DNA of 64,000 nucleotides from Terriglobia bacterium (GTDB lineage: Bacteria > Acidobacteriota > Terriglobia > Bryobacterales > Bryobacteraceae). The stretch is taken from the NCBI GenBank assembly GCA_020073265.1, contig JAIQFN010000007.1:1-64000 (forward strand), written 5' to 3'. The notes under the pieces are model-generated. The model ran no database searches and was not told the origin of the DNA. It saw only the letters and a list, made by a program, of their open reading frames with translations. Each line of letters opens with the position of its first letter. Position 1 is the stretch's first letter. Shown here one piece after another: positions 1 to 7,969 of this stretch. Made by a program: the position numbers and the translations under genes.

Positions 1-1
1 C

Positions 2-88
2 AATCCGCAAGCGCGCAACTTATTTGAGGTCATCGGGCACCTTCAGAAGGCCGAGGGTTTGCGTTTCGAGCTCGCGCTGAAACGGTAA
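2..88 (+). CDS. C-terminal end of an unidentified protein (partial, enters from left edge)
   Basis: An open frame runs from the first bases of the window to a TAA at 86-88 and encodes 28 residues ending FELALKR. The residues alternate charged and hydrophobic positions as in an amphipathic helix, which would suit the end of a helical-repeat or regulatory protein, but there is too little to name a family. The other two forward frames close early. Whether it is truly coding depends on sequence left of the window. Confidence 0.4.
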   Translation, partial: NPQARNLFEVIGHLQKAEGLRFELALKR

Positions 89-128
89 GCGGGGGATCTA
101 AACGCCAGTCGTAGAAATGTCTCGTCAC

Positions 129-266
129 TCACCTCGTCAGTCTACCTTCGTCCAGTTTCCAGACGCTCTCCGCCAGCAACTCTGTCCCCGCTAGCCCCAG
201 GAGGCGATCATCTTCGTCCAGATCCCTGCTTGAGAACACCTGGTAGCGCGTACCAAAGTCCAGGAG
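129..266 (-). pseudogene. possible remnant of a small unidentified gene
   Basis: Reading the minus strand, a frame with protein-like composition (RLLDFGTRYQVFSS, then LLAESVWKLDEGRLTR) ends at a TGA at 131-129. It is interrupted upstream by an in-frame TGA, beyond which the same frame continues for a few plausible residues (LNNAGLSESQV). No ATG or ribosome binding site precedes the open part. I read it as a decayed gene end, but chance is not excluded and I do not recognise a family. The rest of 89-444 holds nothing else I can support apart from the promoter at 379-407. Confidence 0.25.
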
Positions 267-378
267 CCGTCAGACTTGTGACTCGGATAGTCCAGCATTG
301 TTAAGGCGCCTACTGGACCGAGACGCCAAGCGGAGGATCAAGGCTCCCGCGCAACGCTCAAACACGTTGCTCATCGGT

Positions 379-407
379 TTGCATTTTTGGCTGCGCGGGC
401 ACATAAT
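379..407 (+). promoter_or_regulatory. sigma-70-type promoter for the holin-like gene
   Basis: TTGCAT at 379-384 and CATAAT at 402-407 are separated by 17 bases. The start codon of the small membrane protein lies 38 bases downstream of the -10, with a good ribosome binding site between. Confidence 0.45.
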
Positions 408-444
408 GGGCCGGGAAAATTAGAGCACTCGTAAGGAGGAACCC

Positions 445-705
445 ATGTATTTGAACGTGAAGGCTTTGGCGCTGGCAACCGGCGCGCTTTGGGGACTGGC
501 GCTATTCATCATCACGCTGGTGGCGGCGGGGCGTGGGATCGGCAACATTCTGAGTCACATATCGGCCATCTTCATTGGCTACCAGGTCAGCTATCCGGGA
601 AGCCTAGTCGGCTTGGTCTATGGCTTCGTGAGCGGCCTGGTTGCAGGCGGCTTGCTGGCATTCGTTTACAACGCGTTCGCAAGCCCGAAGACAGCGGCTG
701 CCTAG
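445..705 (+). CDS. small two-helix membrane protein, bacteriophage holin-like family
   Basis: This 86-residue protein has two hydrophobic segments, about residues 9-30 and 57-79, separated by a short polar stretch with a GYQ motif. The start MxLNVKALAL followed by GALWG, and the central IGYQVSYPGSLVG, match a family of roughly 90-residue bacterial proteins that databases name bacteriophage holin, although most members sit alone in chromosomes with no phage nearby. That is the case here: no lysis or phage gene is adjacent. AAGGAGG lies just upstream of the ATG and a promoter-like element sits at 379-407, so the gene is probably monocistronic. An inner-membrane location is expected; a true pore-forming role is unproven. 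Confidence 0.7.
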   Translation: MYLNVKALALATGALWGLALFIITLVAAGRGIGNILSHISAIFIGYQVSYPGSLVGLVYGFVSGLVAGGLLAFVYNAFASPKTAAA

Positions 706-897
706 ACTGGGGTCACGGGGGAGGGAAACCGCACGCTCGGCAACTCCGCTCCAGCGGACGTTGCTACCGGCTGGATCGCCGCGCTTCATGAAGGGAGCCG
801 CTGAACGCCTTGCGCGAGGAGCGGTCGCCGGACCTCTGGACGGCGTATACTGCGGAAGGATACGCAAGCCGGAAGAAGCCGCAAGGAGGTTCCGAGC

Positions 898-2160
898 ATG
901 TCCACCATCGATCGCCGCACGTTGCTCCGTACCTTAGGATCTGCCGGCGCGACCGCCGCGTTTGTGTCTCCTTCTACTGCCCAGACGGGCGGGAAAACGA
1001 TTACGCTGGCCGCCGCCGGACCGGGCGCAAATCCGCGGTACGTCCCAGCGGACGACTTGAAATTCCTGCCTCCGCAAAAAATCCCCGCCGGCCGGGCCGC
1101 GGATGTCTTCGCCGCCGTTCCCCGACAGAAGTTGCTGGTCACCTATGAGCGTATGGTGAAAAGTCGCAAGTGGGAAACCCGGATGAAGGACCTGTTTCTC
1201 GATCGTAGCCAGGGCCTGTACGGTGCGTTTCATATCTATGTGGGCCAGGAGGCGATCGCCAACGGCGTGGTTGCCGCGCTGAACGACGACGACTATATCG
1301 TCAGCACCCACCGCGGGCACGGCCACCTGGTCGCCAAGGGTGGGGATCTGGACAAAATGTCGGCCGAGATCTTCTTCAAAGAGACCGGCGCCAACCACGG
1401 CTACGGCGGATCGATGCACATGGTGGAGATGGACAAGGGAATCCTGGGTATGAACGGAATCGTCGGCGCATCCTTTTATATCGCCGCCGGAGCCGCCTAC
1501 AGCGCCTTGGTCCGGAAGACGAAGCAGGTGGCGGTGGCGTTCGCCGGAGACGGCGCGGCGAACTCGGTGTACTATTTCAGCGCCGTCCGCAATTCTGCGA
1601 TGTACAAGCTGCCGGCGATTTTCGTCATCGAGAATAATTTCCAGCAGCAAGGTGTTCCCATGGCCACGGTGACGCCCACGCGGCAGATCTCTGACTACAC
1701 CAAGGGCCTCGGAGTCCCGTCGGTGACTGTCGACGGCAACGACGTGGCGAGCATGTACACCGCCACACATCAGGCCGTCGAACGGGCGCGTGCCGGAGAG
1801 GGGCCGAGCGTAATCGAGGCGATCACCTTCCGCTGGTACGATCATGCCGGCGTTGCCGGAGCCAAAGCGGGCGCGGATGGCGCGTTCGGATTGGAGTATC
1901 GCTCCGATGAAGCCGTGCGTCAATGGATAGCGCGTGATCCGATCGCCCGCTTCCGCACGTTCCTGCTCGAGCGGAAGCTCGCTAGCGACAGCGAACTCGC
2001 CGCGATTGACGCCGGTGCGCAGCGCGCCGTCGACTCGTCCATCGAATTCGCGCGCCGCAGTCCCGATCCCCGGCCCGAGGACGGACTAAAGAATGTCTAC
2101 GCCCAGGGGAGCGTCGCGCCGACACAGTTCTTCGGAGCCATGGCTCCAGAGACGAACTAG
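898..2160 (+). CDS. thiamine-diphosphate-dependent dehydrogenase E1 component, alpha subunit, with Tat signal
   Basis: This is the alpha subunit of a 2-oxo acid or acetoin dehydrogenase E1, which decarboxylates its substrate on thiamine diphosphate. The core starts near residue 78 (YERMVKSRKWE) and contains the cofactor motif GDGAAN near 217 running to the conserved NN near 246, plus the typical HRGHGH near 139 and HGYGGSMH near 167. Family members start close to the core; here about 75 extra residues precede it and open with a twin-arginine signal (DRRTLLRTLG, an alanine-rich hydrophobic stretch, then AQ). The start is well fixed: a perfect AAGGAGGT lies 7 bases before the ATG. The beta subunit follows after 11 bases, but no E2 or E3 gene is visible. 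Family is certain; substrate and export are open. Confidence 0.95.
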   Translation: MSTIDRRTLLRTLGSAGATAAFVSPSTAQTGGKTITLAAAGPGANPRYVPADDLKFLPPQKIPAGRAADVFAAVPRQKLLVTYERMVKSRKWETRMKDLFLDRSQGLYGAFHIYVGQEAIANGVVAALNDDDYIVSTHRGHGHLVAKGGDLDKMSAEIFFKETGANHGYGGSMHMVEMDKGILGMNGIVGASFYIAAGAAYSALVRKTKQVAVAFAGDGAANSVYYFSAVRNSAMYKLPAIFVIENNFQQQGVPMATVTPTRQISDYTKGLGVPSVTVDGNDVASMYTATHQAVERARAGEGPSVIEAITFRWYDHAGVAGAKAGADGAFGLEYRSDEAVRQWIARDPIARFRTFLLERKLASDSELAAIDAGAQRAVDSSIEFARRSPDPRPEDGLKNVYAQGSVAPTQFFGAMAPETN

Positions 2161-2171
2161 GAGTAAGGGCC

Positions 2172-3158
2172 ATGGCGAAGAAAACCTACGCGTTTGCAGT
2201 TCTCGAAGGTGTGGCTCAGGAGATGCGGAAGAACCCGACGCTGTGCTTCTGCTATCAGTTTGAAACGCCGGTGGCGCGGCTGCCTGGCGGCGAGATTCTC
2301 GACCTGGCCAAAGAGTTCGGCACGCCGCGTACCTCCGGACGCTGGGGTTGGCCGATCGATGAGGCCTGGTATGCCGGCTGGGCCGCCGGCATGGCGATGA
2401 CCGGTTGCCCGGCGATCGCCAGGATTCCGTATCAGGCCGCGATCTTCCCGGCCGAATTCGTTCTGCACCAGATCGCCAAGCTGCGCTCGATGACCGGCGG
2501 CCAGGCCAATCTGCCGCTGGTGCTGTGGATCGGTGGCGCAGGCCGTAGAATGGGCATGGCAGGGCAGCACACCGACGTGGGCGAGGAAGCCTTTTACGCC
2601 TACCTGCCCGGACTGAAAGTCGTGGCGCCGAGCAACGCTTACGACGCCAAAGGTCTCATGATCGCTGCCATCCGTGATCCCGACCCGGTGGTGTTTCGCG
2701 ACTACGCCGAAGTCCGAGCAGGTCAGCAGCCCGACGTGCCCGACGAAGCCTACGAAGTGCCCATCGGAAAGGCCGCCGTCCGGCAGCCAGGAAAAGACTT
2801 GACGCTGGTGGCCTGGGCTCCGGCGACGGTGGACGTGGCCCAGGCTCTGCCGCGAATCGCCCAGGCCGGAATCAGCGCGGAGTACATCGACCCCAGAACC
2901 ATCAAGCCGTTGGATGTCGAAACCCTGGCCGCGTCGGTGAAGAAGACCGGAAGACTGCTGGTGGTCGACCACGGGAACCACACCAACGGTTTCGGTTCGC
3001 ATGTGGTCGCGGAAATGGCGCAGAAAGTGCCGGGCGCCAAGGTTGCCAGAATCGCGTTCCCCGACGCGCCGGGCCCGGGAGCGAAATCGATGATCTCGTG
3101 GATGCGGCCGGATGCTCCCAAGATCGTCGACGCTGCGCAGAAGCTCATGAGATTGTAA
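2172..3158 (+). CDS. dehydrogenase E1 component, beta subunit
   Basis: This 328-residue protein has the two-domain layout of E1 beta subunits: a transketolase-like pyrimidine-binding domain in about the first 185 residues and a C-terminal transketolase domain from about 195, with VVDHGNHTNGFGSH near 265-278 in the usual place. It should form an alpha2beta2 heterotetramer with the preceding gene and complete the active site. It has no signal peptide, unlike its partner, so if the alpha subunit really is exported the pair must travel as a folded complex, which the Tat system allows in principle. Its stop TAA shares a base with the ATG of the next gene, which indicates translational coupling. 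Confidence 0.95.
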   Translation: MAKKTYAFAVLEGVAQEMRKNPTLCFCYQFETPVARLPGGEILDLAKEFGTPRTSGRWGWPIDEAWYAGWAAGMAMTGCPAIARIPYQAAIFPAEFVLHQIAKLRSMTGGQANLPLVLWIGGAGRRMGMAGQHTDVGEEAFYAYLPGLKVVAPSNAYDAKGLMIAAIRDPDPVVFRDYAEVRAGQQPDVPDEAYEVPIGKAAVRQPGKDLTLVAWAPATVDVAQALPRIAQAGISAEYIDPRTIKPLDVETLAASVKKTGRLLVVDHGNHTNGFGSHVVAEMAQKVPGAKVARIAFPDAPGPGAKSMISWMRPDAPKIVDAAQKLMRL

Positions 3159-3424
3159 TGCCCGAACTCTGCCCGCGCTGCGACGAGCCGATGCGCGCCG
3201 ACCTGGTCCGCAGCGCCATCTGGCTCGGGGATCGGCTCTGTATCGTCGAAGACGTCCCGGCCCAGGTCTGTGATGCCTGTGCCGAGCAGTTCTACGACGA
3301 ACCGACCACGGACGCCCTGCGCCGCCTGACCGAGGCGGGATTCCCCGCGTCAGAGGCGATCCGGGAAGTTCGCGTGCCTGTTTTTTCGCTCCGGACGCGA
3401 CTATCCCAGGACCAGACGCCTTAG
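3158..3424 (+). CDS. YgiT-type zinc-finger protein (MqsA-antitoxin-like N-terminus)
   Basis: An 88-residue protein with two CxxC pairs, CPRC at residues 4-7 and CDAC near 38-41, spaced as in the YgiT/MqsA zinc-finger family, and with the family's C-terminal segment ending in a VxVFSL-like strand. Members are usually the antitoxin half of a pair with a DUF4258 or RelE-like toxin. No toxin frame lies on either side: upstream is E1 beta, with which it overlaps by one base (TAATG), and downstream is a convergent ligase gene. It therefore looks like an orphan antitoxin or a small zinc protein co-opted into the dehydrogenase operon. An upstream in-frame ATG at 3098 lies inside E1 beta and is less likely to be used. 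Confidence 0.8.
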   Translation: MPELCPRCDEPMRADLVRSAIWLGDRLCIVEDVPAQVCDACAEQFYDEPTTDALRRLTEAGFPASEAIREVRVPVFSLRTRLSQDQTP

Positions 3425-3440
3425 GCGCATGTAAGGCGTC
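3415..3440. terminator. hairpin at the end of the E1 operon
   Basis: GACGCCTTA at 3415-3423 pairs perfectly with TAAGGCGTC at 3432-3440 across an 8-base loop. It overlaps the stop codon of the zinc-finger gene and lies between two convergent genes. There is no T-run, so it may act with Rho or bidirectionally rather than as a classical intrinsic terminator. Confidence 0.45.
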
Positions 3441-3507
3441 GAGTCATCCCATGGTTTCATGCGTGTGACGAGAATGGTATTCCTAACGCCTGGGTCGGAA
3501 TCGATTC

Positions 3508-5238
3508 TCAGGTGCGAGGTGCAATCCCGAGTTCGTCCAGGATGCGCCGCTTCAACTTGTATTTCTCGACCTTGCTGGTAGGCGTCAACGGGAGCGCCTC
3601 GATGAACCGCACATGCGTCGGGACCATATACTTGGGCATCAAGGCGCGCGCGTGATCTCGGAGCTCTTCCTCAGTCAGCGTTTCCCCTTCGACGAGTTGT
3701 ATAAAGACCGCGATCTCCTCCTCCTCGCCGACACGCGCAGGTACGGGCACCGCAGCCGTAGCGCGCACCTTAGGATGTGTGTTGATCAGAGTCTCAACGT
3801 CATAGGAAGAAACGGTCTCGCCCCGTACACGAAAGTAACCGCCCATGCGATCCACGAAAACGAACGTGCCGTCCTCCAGCGCCGAGCAAGCATCACCGGT
3901 GTGGAACCAGCAGTTCCGAAGCGCCTTGAGCGTCGCTTCGGGCTTGTTGAAGTATTGCTGCAACAGAAGACCTTGGAAGCGCGGCCGAAAGGCAAGTTGG
4001 CCGACCACGCCGGGCGGGCAGAGATTGTCATGCTCGTCGACTATGGCTGCTTCCAAGAGCGGCGAGGGCTTGCCCATAAAACCCTTGGGGAGCGGCTTCG
4101 CGCCGTCCACTACGGCAAATCCGTATCGCCCAGCCGTGGCTCGCAGTTGGTCTTTCGAAAAACCTCGATACAGCGCCCGAAGCGTGCCTTCCTCGTCGCC
4201 GAACTCATCGATCAGCGCAGCAAACCCGTGACCCGACTCGGTCTGACCGAAGCCGGCCGTCACAAAATCAAACCCGAAGCGCCGAGCAACCTCGTGATGA
4301 TTCGCCGGAAGCGGCTGCATGTGCACTCGATTTATGGTGTTCGCCCGATCGCTCGCGCGTGGCGCAGCGCTCATCAGCCACGGAACCATAACATCCAGAA
4401 GGATGCAGGAGGATGCGCCGCACTCCTCGATGCGGTCCCAGAAGTGGCTCGCGCTGAAGCGGTCCCACAGCCCGATGGTGTTGCCGCGCCAGACAGCTCG
4501 CGCCAGGAGCGCGAAAGCTCCGCCCACGTGATAGAGCGGCAAGTCGCAATAGATGATGTCCTCTTCGGTGCCCAGCATGCGGCTCAGGAAAGTGTACTGG
4601 CTCAGCCAGCGAAACCCCTGCAGCACACCCTTGGAGGGCCCCGTAGTTCCGGATGTGTAGATAATGTTCGCCAGATCGAACGGGCCGCGCGGAATCGAAG
4701 GAACCCTCCCCGCGTTTTCGCAAGCATCCGTGAAAGAAACCACCTGCTTGCCGGCGAAAGCTCTGTTCAGTTGCGCCCCGGTATAGTCGTGATCCTGAAG
4801 CCTGGGAGCATGAATGATGAATCGCTCGATGGGAAGCTCCTCCATCATTGTCGAAAGAATCCCGGCGAACGAAACATCGGTGATCAATGCGGCCGGCGCG
4901 GTGTCTTTGAGTTGATAGCTCAGCAGCTCTCCGATCAAATTGAAATTTACGGGCGCGAACACGGCGCCCGCCCGCCAGATAGCAAACATGGAAAGCGCCG
5001 TCACCAGCGAATTGCGAGTCAGCACGCTGACACGGTCGCCCGGCATGACGTCCATCTCGGCCAGGCCGGCGGCCAGCGCATCCGAGCGCCGCTTGAACTC
5101 CGCGAAGGTCAGTCGAGTGTCGTCTTCGCCGTAATGAATGAAGATCTTATCGGGAAGTCTGGCGGCATAGAAGTCTAGCTTATCGAGAACGATCTCGCCG
5201 TCGGCGACCATTTCAGCGAACGCTTCTTCAGGTGTCAT
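3508..5238 (-). CDS. AMP-binding acyl-CoA synthetase/ligase (crotonobetaine/carnitine-CoA ligase-like)
   Basis: This 576-residue protein activates a carboxylic acid with ATP to an acyl-adenylate and transfers it to CoA. The P-loop-type motif IIYTSGTTGPSKG lies near residue 190. GQTESGH near 330 is the adenylate-pocket motif, HTGDA near 443 the core TGD, and GYFRVRGETVSSYDVE near 470 the hinge before the C-terminal lid, whose catalytic lysine is in TSKVEKYKLK near the end. The sequence flavour is closest to the CaiC branch, but the acyl substrate cannot be read off. AGGAAAC precedes the ATG. The gene stands alone on the minus strand, convergent with the E1 operon. Confidence 0.93.
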   Translation of the reverse strand: MTPEEAFAEMVADGEIVLDKLDFYAARLPDKIFIHYGEDDTRLTFAEFKRRSDALAAGLAEMDVMPGDRVSVLTRNSLVTALSMFAIWRAGAVFAPVNFNLIGELLSYQLKDTAPAALITDVSFAGILSTMMEELPIERFIIHAPRLQDHDYTGAQLNRAFAGKQVVSFTDACENAGRVPSIPRGPFDLANIIYTSGTTGPSKGVLQGFRWLSQYTFLSRMLGTEEDIIYCDLPLYHVGGAFALLARAVWRGNTIGLWDRFSASHFWDRIEECGASSCILLDVMVPWLMSAAPRASDRANTINRVHMQPLPANHHEVARRFGFDFVTAGFGQTESGHGFAALIDEFGDEEGTLRALYRGFSKDQLRATAGRYGFAVVDGAKPLPKGFMGKPSPLLEAAIVDEHDNLCPPGVVGQLAFRPRFQGLLLQQYFNKPEATLKALRNCWFHTGDACSALEDGTFVFVDRMGGYFRVRGETVSSYDVETLINTHPKVRATAAVPVPARVGEEEEIAVFIQLVEGETLTEEELRDHARALMPKYMVPTHVRFIEALPLTPTSKVEKYKLKRRILDELGIAPRT

Positions 5239-5388
5239 TCTGTTTCCTGCCTCGGAATCAGTTTACGCCGTGAGTCTCCAGTTTTGGGCTGGGCAATGTC
5301 AACCAGCAAGGAACGCGAAAATCGTCCGTGATGACACTCGAAGACTTCACTGGCGCCTGACTTGTCAACTCCGCGCGAAAGACCCCCA

Positions 5389-5625
5389 TTAGTTCCGGTT
5401 GAAAATTTTCTTCTGAAGCCAGGCTTCGGCCTTGGCAAGCGCATCTGTGGATGGCTGGGAATCGGTCAAGGCTGCCTCGCGTCGGTTGTGGATTCCGGCC
5501 AAGCGAAACGCTCGTTGCGGAAGAAATCCAGCCAGTCTGGAATCCTTGATTCCTATAGATTCGGCGCTCACGCTGATTCGCTTCCCGCGCCGAGATGATG
5601 CGGATGATTTCTTCGCCATTGACAT
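5389..5625 (-). CDS. small basic hypothetical protein
   Basis: A possible 78-residue protein starting MSMAKKSSASSRRGK and ending in an amphipathic helix (DALAKAEAWLQKK). GAGG stands a few bases before the ATG pair. The lysine- and serine-rich start resembles small DNA-associated proteins, but I recognise no family. It lies in a 463-base gap between two minus-strand genes; the longer reading that starts at 5688 has no ribosome binding site. Nothing else in this gap looks coding. Confidence 0.35.
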   Translation of the reverse strand: MSMAKKSSASSRRGKRISVSAESIGIKDSRLAGFLPQRAFRLAGIHNRREAALTDSQPSTDALAKAEAWLQKKIFNRN

Positions 5626-5701
5626 CGTCCTCACGGTAAGTATGCCGCTGTCAGTAAACGCGGGGCGACTTAACACACGACTTAACACCAGTGTCGTTCA
5701 A

Positions 5702-7036
5702 TTATCCACGCACAGCCCAGCGCACGAGCTCGCTAACCCTCGGAGCCTTCCCCTGCATCAGAATCCCGATGCGAAACACACGCGCCGCAAGCCACGTTAT
5801 CGCGGTGGTTACCAGCACCACGCCCGCCAGTCCGACCCAGGGCTGCCATGCGGGCACGCCGCCCGGAGAGGCTTGTCGGATCAGCATCACGATCGGCGTG
5901 AAGAGCGGAAACAGCGACAGGCCGGTCGCCAGCGAACCGCCCGGCTGCTGAATGACCTGCGAAAGCATGATCAGCGGAACAATCACCGGTGCAATCAGGA
6001 CGAAGTTCAGACTCTGAGCATCCTGAGGGCTGCCGCACGCCGCGCCCAGTGCTGCCGCCATCGCGGAGAGTATGGTGACCTCGGCAATGAGGTACACGAT
6101 GAGCCACGGCAGAAGATGCACCGGCATGAGGTCCGACATGTCGAGCGCCTTCAAAGCCAGCGGCGCTCCCACAAGGTACACGGCCGCGGTCGTCAGCGCC
6201 TGCCAGATAGCCGCCAGCACTTTGCCCCGGATCAGTTCGGATGGCGTCGCTGACGCCAGCAACATTTCATGCACGCGTTGCATCTTGTCCTGTGCGATTG
6301 CAGGCAGCATGGGGGCGGACGTCATAATCACGATCATCGTCAGCAGGAGAGCCATAGCTACCGGAACGGCAGTGCCCCCGATATAGTCTCGTTTCCCCGT
6401 CCGGAATTGCCCGGTTCTCGCGTCGCGCGATACGAGATCCATTCCCTGCAGGCCGATGTTCGCAAGCACTTCATTGAATCGGCTCTTGTCGACGCCAAGC
6501 TCCGCCAGACGGATTCTGCGGAGCGCGTCGTTCACGGGCGCCGCCAGCCACTGCCGGACTTCCCCGACCCCGCCCTCGCTCGAGTACCATGTGAGACCAG
6601 CGGCCGGGTCGGCGCGCATCGCGGGAGTCGGATGCAGCGCGCCGGGACCGATCTCGAGGAATCCGAACAGTTCGCCGTTCCGCACCCGCTGCGAAAGTTC
6701 GAGACGCTGCGCATTCGGGTCGCCCGGATCGGAAGCAATGGTTTCGAAACTGTACTCGGGCATCACCTGGTGCCCGGTTTTCGGATCGTGAAGCTCCATC
6801 TGGTTCAGGCGCTGTATGGATGCGATGACCGGACCGGCCGCCACGCCAGTATGGTCAAGAACCGCAATTCGACGCGGTCGGATATCGGGACGTCTTTTCG
6901 CGATCACCGATGTCATGACGCCGCCACCAAAGAGGATGGGAGCAATCACGAGGCCGATCAGAAAGGCTTTTGTCTGGATCGCCGCGAGATAGTCGCGCTT
7001 CGCGATGAGCAGGATTTTATGAGGCAGGCGTCTCAT
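5702..7036 (-). CDS. ABC-2 type transporter permease (NatB-like)
   Basis: A 444-residue integral membrane protein with the layout of ABC-2 exporters of the NatB type: one membrane helix near residues 24-46, a large extracytoplasmic domain of about 170 residues, then five hydrophobic segments between about 225 and 430. The N-terminal KILLIAKRDYLAAIQTKAFL is the typical cytoplasmic coupling region. It overlaps the ATPase gene upstream by 20 bases, so the two are translated together and form the transporter. The exported substrate is unknown; NatAB relatives move ions or hydrophobic compounds. It is the last gene of the five-gene operon read from 11290. Confidence 0.93.
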   Translation of the reverse strand: MRRLPHKILLIAKRDYLAAIQTKAFLIGLVIAPILFGGGVMTSVIAKRRPDIRPRRIAVLDHTGVAAGPVIASIQRLNQMELHDPKTGHQVMPEYSFETIASDPGDPNAQRLELSQRVRNGELFGFLEIGPGALHPTPAMRADPAAGLTWYSSEGGVGEVRQWLAAPVNDALRRIRLAELGVDKSRFNEVLANIGLQGMDLVSRDARTGQFRTGKRDYIGGTAVPVAMALLLTMIVIMTSAPMLPAIAQDKMQRVHEMLLASATPSELIRGKVLAAIWQALTTAAVYLVGAPLALKALDMSDLMPVHLLPWLIVYLIAEVTILSAMAAALGAACGSPQDAQSLNFVLIAPVIVPLIMLSQVIQQPGGSLATGLSLFPLFTPIVMLIRQASPGGVPAWQPWVGLAGVVLVTTAITWLAARVFRIGILMQGKAPRVSELVRWAVRG

Positions 7037-7961
7037 TGGTTACCTCCGGGGCTCCGGCCGAAGCCGGACCTGCGATCCGCAGAAAGATGTCATGCAAAGA
7101 CGGCTTCGCGAGCGCGAAGCTCGTCAGCTGGGTTCGCGATACAAGCTCGCGCAGCACAAGCTGCGGATCCGAGCCGCGCGCCAGGCGCAGTTCCTGAACC
7201 TGGCCGAGATCCCGAACCTGCTCGACGCCGGGCAGGCCGCTGAAGTCGTGACCGCCTCCGACAGACCCGTTTGCGGTTGACAGGCGGATGATGTCGCTCC
7301 CATACATCTCCTGAATCTCCGCGAGAGACCCGTCGAGCACCTTCCTGCCACGGAAGATCATGAAAATGAAATCGCACATCGCTTCCGCCGTGGGCATGTC
7401 GTGAGTGCTCAGGACCACGGTTGTGCCACGCCGGCGCAATTCGAGAATGGCCTCGCGGAGCGTCTCCGCGGCCACCGGATCAAGGCCGCTGAACGGTTCG
7501 TCGAGAATCACAATGGGCGGGCGGCACAGCACAGCCGCAATAAACTGAGCTTTCTGCGACATGCCCTTGCTGAGGGCTTCGACGGGTTTGTCGGCCCACT
7601 CGGCGAGGCCGAGCCTTTGCAGCCATTCGGTCACCTCGCCCGAAACATCGAGGCCTCCGCGGAGCTCGCCGTGAAATTCGAGAAGCGTGCGCAGCCGCAT
7701 TTTTCGATAAAGCCCGCGCTCCTCGGGAAGATATCCGATCCGGCCGATCGGAACGCCGTTTGTTTTCTCCCCGGGCACCGCAATCGACCCGCGATCCGGA
7801 CGGAGAATGCCGACGATCATGCGCATCGTAGTCGTCTTGCCCGATCCGTTCGGACCAATGAACCCGTATATAGATCCTTCCGGAATGCTCAGGGAAAGAT
7901 CATTCACGGCAGCAACGCCGCCGAACATTTTGGTGACTTCCTGAATCTGGATCGCGTTCAT
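7017..7961 (-). CDS. ABC transporter ATP-binding protein (NatA-like)
   Basis: The 314-residue ATPase partner of the downstream permease. Walker A is GPNGSGKT at residues 36-43, the signature region is LSKGMSQ, Walker B is VILDEP followed by FSGLD, and the switch histidine is in LSTHD. After the nucleotide-binding domain comes a C-terminal extension of about 80 residues typical of ABC-2 exporters. I chose the ATG at 7961, which has GTGAG about 7 bases upstream; a GTG at 7973 would overlap the stop of the preceding PQQ gene but lacks a binding site. Confidence 0.95.
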   Translation of the reverse strand: MNAIQIQEVTKMFGGVAAVNDLSLSIPEGSIYGFIGPNGSGKTTTMRMIVGILRPDRGSIAVPGEKTNGVPIGRIGYLPEERGLYRKMRLRTLLEFHGELRGGLDVSGEVTEWLQRLGLAEWADKPVEALSKGMSQKAQFIAAVLCRPPIVILDEPFSGLDPVAAETLREAILELRRRGTTVVLSTHDMPTAEAMCDFIFMIFRGRKVLDGSLAEIQEMYGSDIIRLSTANGSVGGGHDFSGLPGVEQVRDLGQVQELRLARGSDPQLVLRELVSRTQLTSFALAKPSLHDIFLRIAGPASAGAPEVTNETPAS

Positions 7962-7969
7962 CGAATGTC

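Noticed and set aside
445-705. Reading the holin-like gene as part of a prophage lysis cassette.
   Set aside because: No endolysin, spanin, structural or integrase gene is nearby, and chromosomal members of this family usually stand alone.
3498-3507. GAATCGATTC, identical to the best operator motif, at the 3' end of the ligase gene.
   Set aside because: It adjoins a stop codon rather than a promoter and has no partner site 86-91 bp away; treated as a chance match.
3613-5178. A 521-residue plus-strand frame inside the acyl-CoA ligase gene.
   Set aside because: Antisense of the ligase, whose AMP-binding motif and full length are unambiguous on the minus strand.
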